DNA of 64,000 bases, taken from the NCBI GenBank assembly GCA_027257055.1, contig JAPVLO010000153.1, positions 4,588,001-4,652,000 on the forward strand, given 5' to 3'. Source of the DNA: Cephalopachus bancanus (taxonomy: Eukaryota; Chordata; Mammalia; Primates; Tarsiidae). The translations under genes and the position numbers were made by a program. Position 1 is the stretch's first letter. Each line of letters starts with the position of its first letter. Shown here one piece after another: positions 60,466 through 64,000 of this stretch. The notes below the pieces were generated by a model. It did not search any database. It was not told where the DNA came from and worked only from the letters and a program-made list of their open reading frames with translations.

Positions 60466-63139
60466 CTGAATGTTAAAGTCCATTTTTGTTGAAAAGAAAT
60501 CCTAATTATTAAATACAGGTATGTAACACCCATATGTACCTTACATTTTTGTTGGTTTATAATGTCTGCGAAGCTCTTTCTCACACAAAGCTCTTTCCTT
60601 TTCTCCTATTTTCAAGGATTTCACTTGACCTCCTAACCACACACTAAAGGGCTGAAAGAAGTGACCGCCTACGTTTTGCAGATAAGGAGTTTATAGTCAA
60701 TGCCTCTGGGGCCATGTCACCTCCCCTTGTCCCATGTCTGATTTCAGCAGCAGCTGTGGTGTGGACAGTTCCAGGAGGGCCCAGACTCGCCTCCTGCAGC
60801 CAACATGCAACCTCAAGCACACATAGTGCTCCTGTCATTCCTTGCCTCTTAGGACTCCTGCATTAATCACATGCCAGCATAGCCTAGAAGTGTGGGCAAG
60901 TTCTACCTTAGGGGTAGCTCTCAAATGACAGAGAAGGGTAGGAGCCAGTGGATAAATGTCTCGTCTTTTCAATAGGCAAGTTTCAATGAAACTTCAGAGA
61001 GTTTCATTGGAATCAAAGTCCCAGTGAAGATTCCCAATTCCTGTAGAAGTGACTTCAATAACACACACTCACACACCTTCCTTGCCTGCCTCACTCTCCC
61101 CATTCTCTCATGCCTGCTTCCAGATAAACTACTTCTACTCAAGTCTCTGTTTCAGGCTCTGCTTTGGGACATCCCATAGGATGAGAGTCGATGAGGCTCA
61201 GGAGAGGAAGTAACAATACAGCACCACACACTGGCAGGTAGAAGAGGCAGTACTCTCTCCCAGTTGTGAATTCAATGCCTCTCTTTTGTCTTCCACTTTC
61301 AGTTATGCAGACAAGGTTAAGAAAAAAACCACCATTTCTGCCTTTTGCCAACATACAGACATACAGCAAGTTTTAAAAAATACATACTTGGGCACAAAGT
61401 TAAGAATAAATGGTAACTCTCATCTTTGCTTGGGATTACATAGATGATCTGCTAGGTTACCATTAAAAAACTTTGTATTTTTCAAAAAGTCTAATATTTT
61501 GCATTTTTAGTGTTGTCTGATTTTACTTGTGTAAGTAAATTATAAATGTTCAGTTTTGCCCCAAGTTTTACTGATGAGAAAACTCACATTTTAGGCTTTT
61601 CTGCACTTTTACCTAGTATTGAAACTAGAATTCGAATCTTTTCTATTCTAGGCATGTTCTAGGTTCTGTTTACCAAATCTGTTCAACAGCAAGTGTGCAG
61701 ATTTTATACCATGAAGAGCACTGGTCAATCCTCTTGAACACTCAATTCATGGATTCCAGGTTTGAATGAACAACCAGTTGTTAGTTCCAGAGCTTGGAGT
61801 ATATCAAGAGCCTGATCAGGCAATGACTCTCCCCACCCTGGTCACAGTGATTGGCTCAGAGAATGGAAAGGGTCCTAAGCTTGGCCAGTTAGAGTGAATA
61901 TCGAGACTTTGCTGGATCCATGGAGAAATAGGCACTCTCTATTCTAGTAGGGAGCTAGGCCATAGCTCTTGGGTGCCTGGTGGCCATTTTACCATCATAT
62001 TGGAAAGGCCCACCTGAAAATGAAACCACTAAAGCAGAGAGGTGCATGGAGACAGACTGGTGATGTGACATGGTTCTAGTCTCCCCCTGAATTTAGATTT
62101 GACGCAGGGCTCTACAGTCATGGGAGCTGATGCATTATTGCCTCATCTTCCCCTTTCATACTTCTGCCACTCACAATTCGGCGAGCCCTGTTTGAGACAT
62201 TCTGCACCCAAGTACTAAAGAGATTCAATGCAGTACCTTCTCTCTGAAGAAACAAATATCTGCTTTCCACTATCAAGGAATAGGCTAGGAAATCAAGAAA
62301 CAGAAGCAGAGCTAATCAAATCTTGGCAGACCCTTTTGTCTCAGCTTCAGAGAGCCTTAGGAATGAGGTGCTGAACCAGTCTCTTTATGAATCCACAAAG
62401 CAGCAGGGCTCAGACAAGCCCCATCACCTTTAATGTCGAGAATACCAACTCCACAAACATTGTTTTCAGACTTACTCATCAGCCACTGCTTCAATTCAAA
62501 ATCGAACTGCAACTAGAATTCAGAAGAAAGATCCCAGACTGGGAATTCCTTTTGTTTATCTCTCTTTTCTTTTCTTTTCTTTTTTTTCTTAAAATCACAT
62601 AGGAGCATTGAATTAAGACTCAATGTCTCAATGTTTTTATACCTGTAAGTTCTATGAGAACTTCTCATTCTTTTACCCTCTGATAAGCTGCATAATAAGC
62701 ACTGGAGAGGTAGACAAGAGAAAAAAAGTTGAAACCAAACCAAGAAACTTGTCCCAAGGCAATACGGACATGAAGAAAACAATAGATGGTACTTGTTTTA
62801 AAAAAGTTTTCCCCCTCCTCCTTAGAAAAGTCATCATCAAATATTTACTTTCATATATAATGTTTCAAAGCCAGAAGGGCAGGTTTCAAGCTTGAAATGT
62901 CGACAGGCTTGAAGGTAATGAAGCCTCAGGAGATTTCAGAGCCTAGAACACTCTCTGACCTTGGAAAGGAATTGGGGAAGAGGTATGTGAGTGTGAACAG
63001 GTTTACCAGATGACCCACCAACAAAGAGGTGTAGGGATAGTTGTGGTCTGAGTATATACGTGGGCCTTCAAGCCTTTGTTTGTTCTTAAGCACACATGTG
63101 GTAGAGACCCAGCAACGACTCTTTCGTCTTTGTTTTTCC

Positions 63140-63643
<504 letters not shown>

Positions 63644-63722
63644 CCCTCTCTAGTCTTCCATCATGCTTAGAATACCTGAGGTCTACACATTCGGCTCTTT
63701 AATGTGACACACACACACTTAC

Positions 63723-63858
63723 CTGATGAACTCCACAGAGTAGTATTGAATAGGGGCGCTTCCTTCACTCGTTCCAGGTTTCCAAGATAGGGCCACCTCA
63801 GTATCCGAAACCACAATGACATGCGGCTGCTGGGGTGCTGCTGGAGGCAGGCAGAAAT
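63723..63858 (-). CDS. EGFLAM: EGFLAM exon: first half of FN3 domain 2
   Basis: This 136-nt exon completes an Asp codon begun in the upstream exon (phase 1), encodes 44 whole residues and leaves AG of an Arg codon (phase 2). The acceptor reads cccacctag and the donor gtaagtg on the minus strand. The peptide has a Pro-rich lead-in and then [17 protein letters not shown], the B-C strand region of a fibronectin type III domain with its conserved Trp. It ends in QYYSVEFIR, which carries on in the exon at 43641-43807. A young Alu and a truncated AluJ lie just downstream of its donor, at 63140-63643. The identification rests on near-identity with recalled human pikachurin. The 142 bases upstream (63859-64000) are intron. 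Confidence 0.95.
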
Positions 63859-64000
63859 CTAGGTGGGACAACAAACACAACTAGAATGGGCTGGTGGTCT
63901 CAGCTGCTGGAGAGGTTTAATACATACATGTGTGCTTCTTACAACCAAAATACAAGGGGAGAACCCCCTAAAAACCCCAGCATTTATTTATAAAAATTGT

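Overview
This is a 64 kb piece of a primate nuclear genome lying inside one large gene on the minus strand. The gene is EGFLAM (pikachurin), recognised from eight coding exons that join in frame to about 425 residues: most of the second fibronectin type III domain, an acidic and then Ser/Thr/Pro-rich linker, the first EGF-like domain, and the first laminin G domain. Neither end of the gene is present. The promoter and 5' exons lie beyond position 64000, and the remaining EGF and LamG exons lie before position 1. No second protein-coding gene, tRNA, rRNA or CpG-island promoter could be supported on either strand.

Layout, in gene direction (right to left): exon 63723-63858; a 19.9 kb intron; exon 43641-43807; a 28.9 kb intron; then a cluster of six exons at 14601-14716, 13051-13369, 12294-12394, 10719-10819, 8384-8528 and 4160-4349. 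All visible splice junctions are GT-AG and every reading phase agrees across the introns. Pikachurin is a secreted protein of the photoreceptor ribbon synapse that binds dystroglycan. Exons here cover its middle part.

The rest is intron, filled with ordinary mammalian repeats: L2 and MIR relics, old L1 tails, MaLR LTRs, hAT and Tigger DNA transposon relics, AluJ-type elements and microsatellites. No AluS or AluY copy was recognised. Instead the youngest Alus, with clear target-site duplications and one inserted inside an AluJ, belong to a distinct dimeric family. The lemur-type and galago-type SINEs I remember are also absent. A dimeric Alu that is neither simian nor strepsirrhine points, by elimination, to a tarsier. 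That is an inference, not a database result.

Points most worth a second look: (i) the young Alu family has changed both its Pol III A box and B box towards the tRNA consensus, and its B box now sits in a 5-bp stem with a 7-nt loop like a tRNA T-arm; (ii) a mosaic duplication A ... A'B ... B' spans 24.06-28.57 kb; (iii) three related mariner-like transposon relics lie in two introns; (iv) a pair of CTCF-like motifs sits 29 bp apart in the largest intron. I found no previously undescribed protein system.
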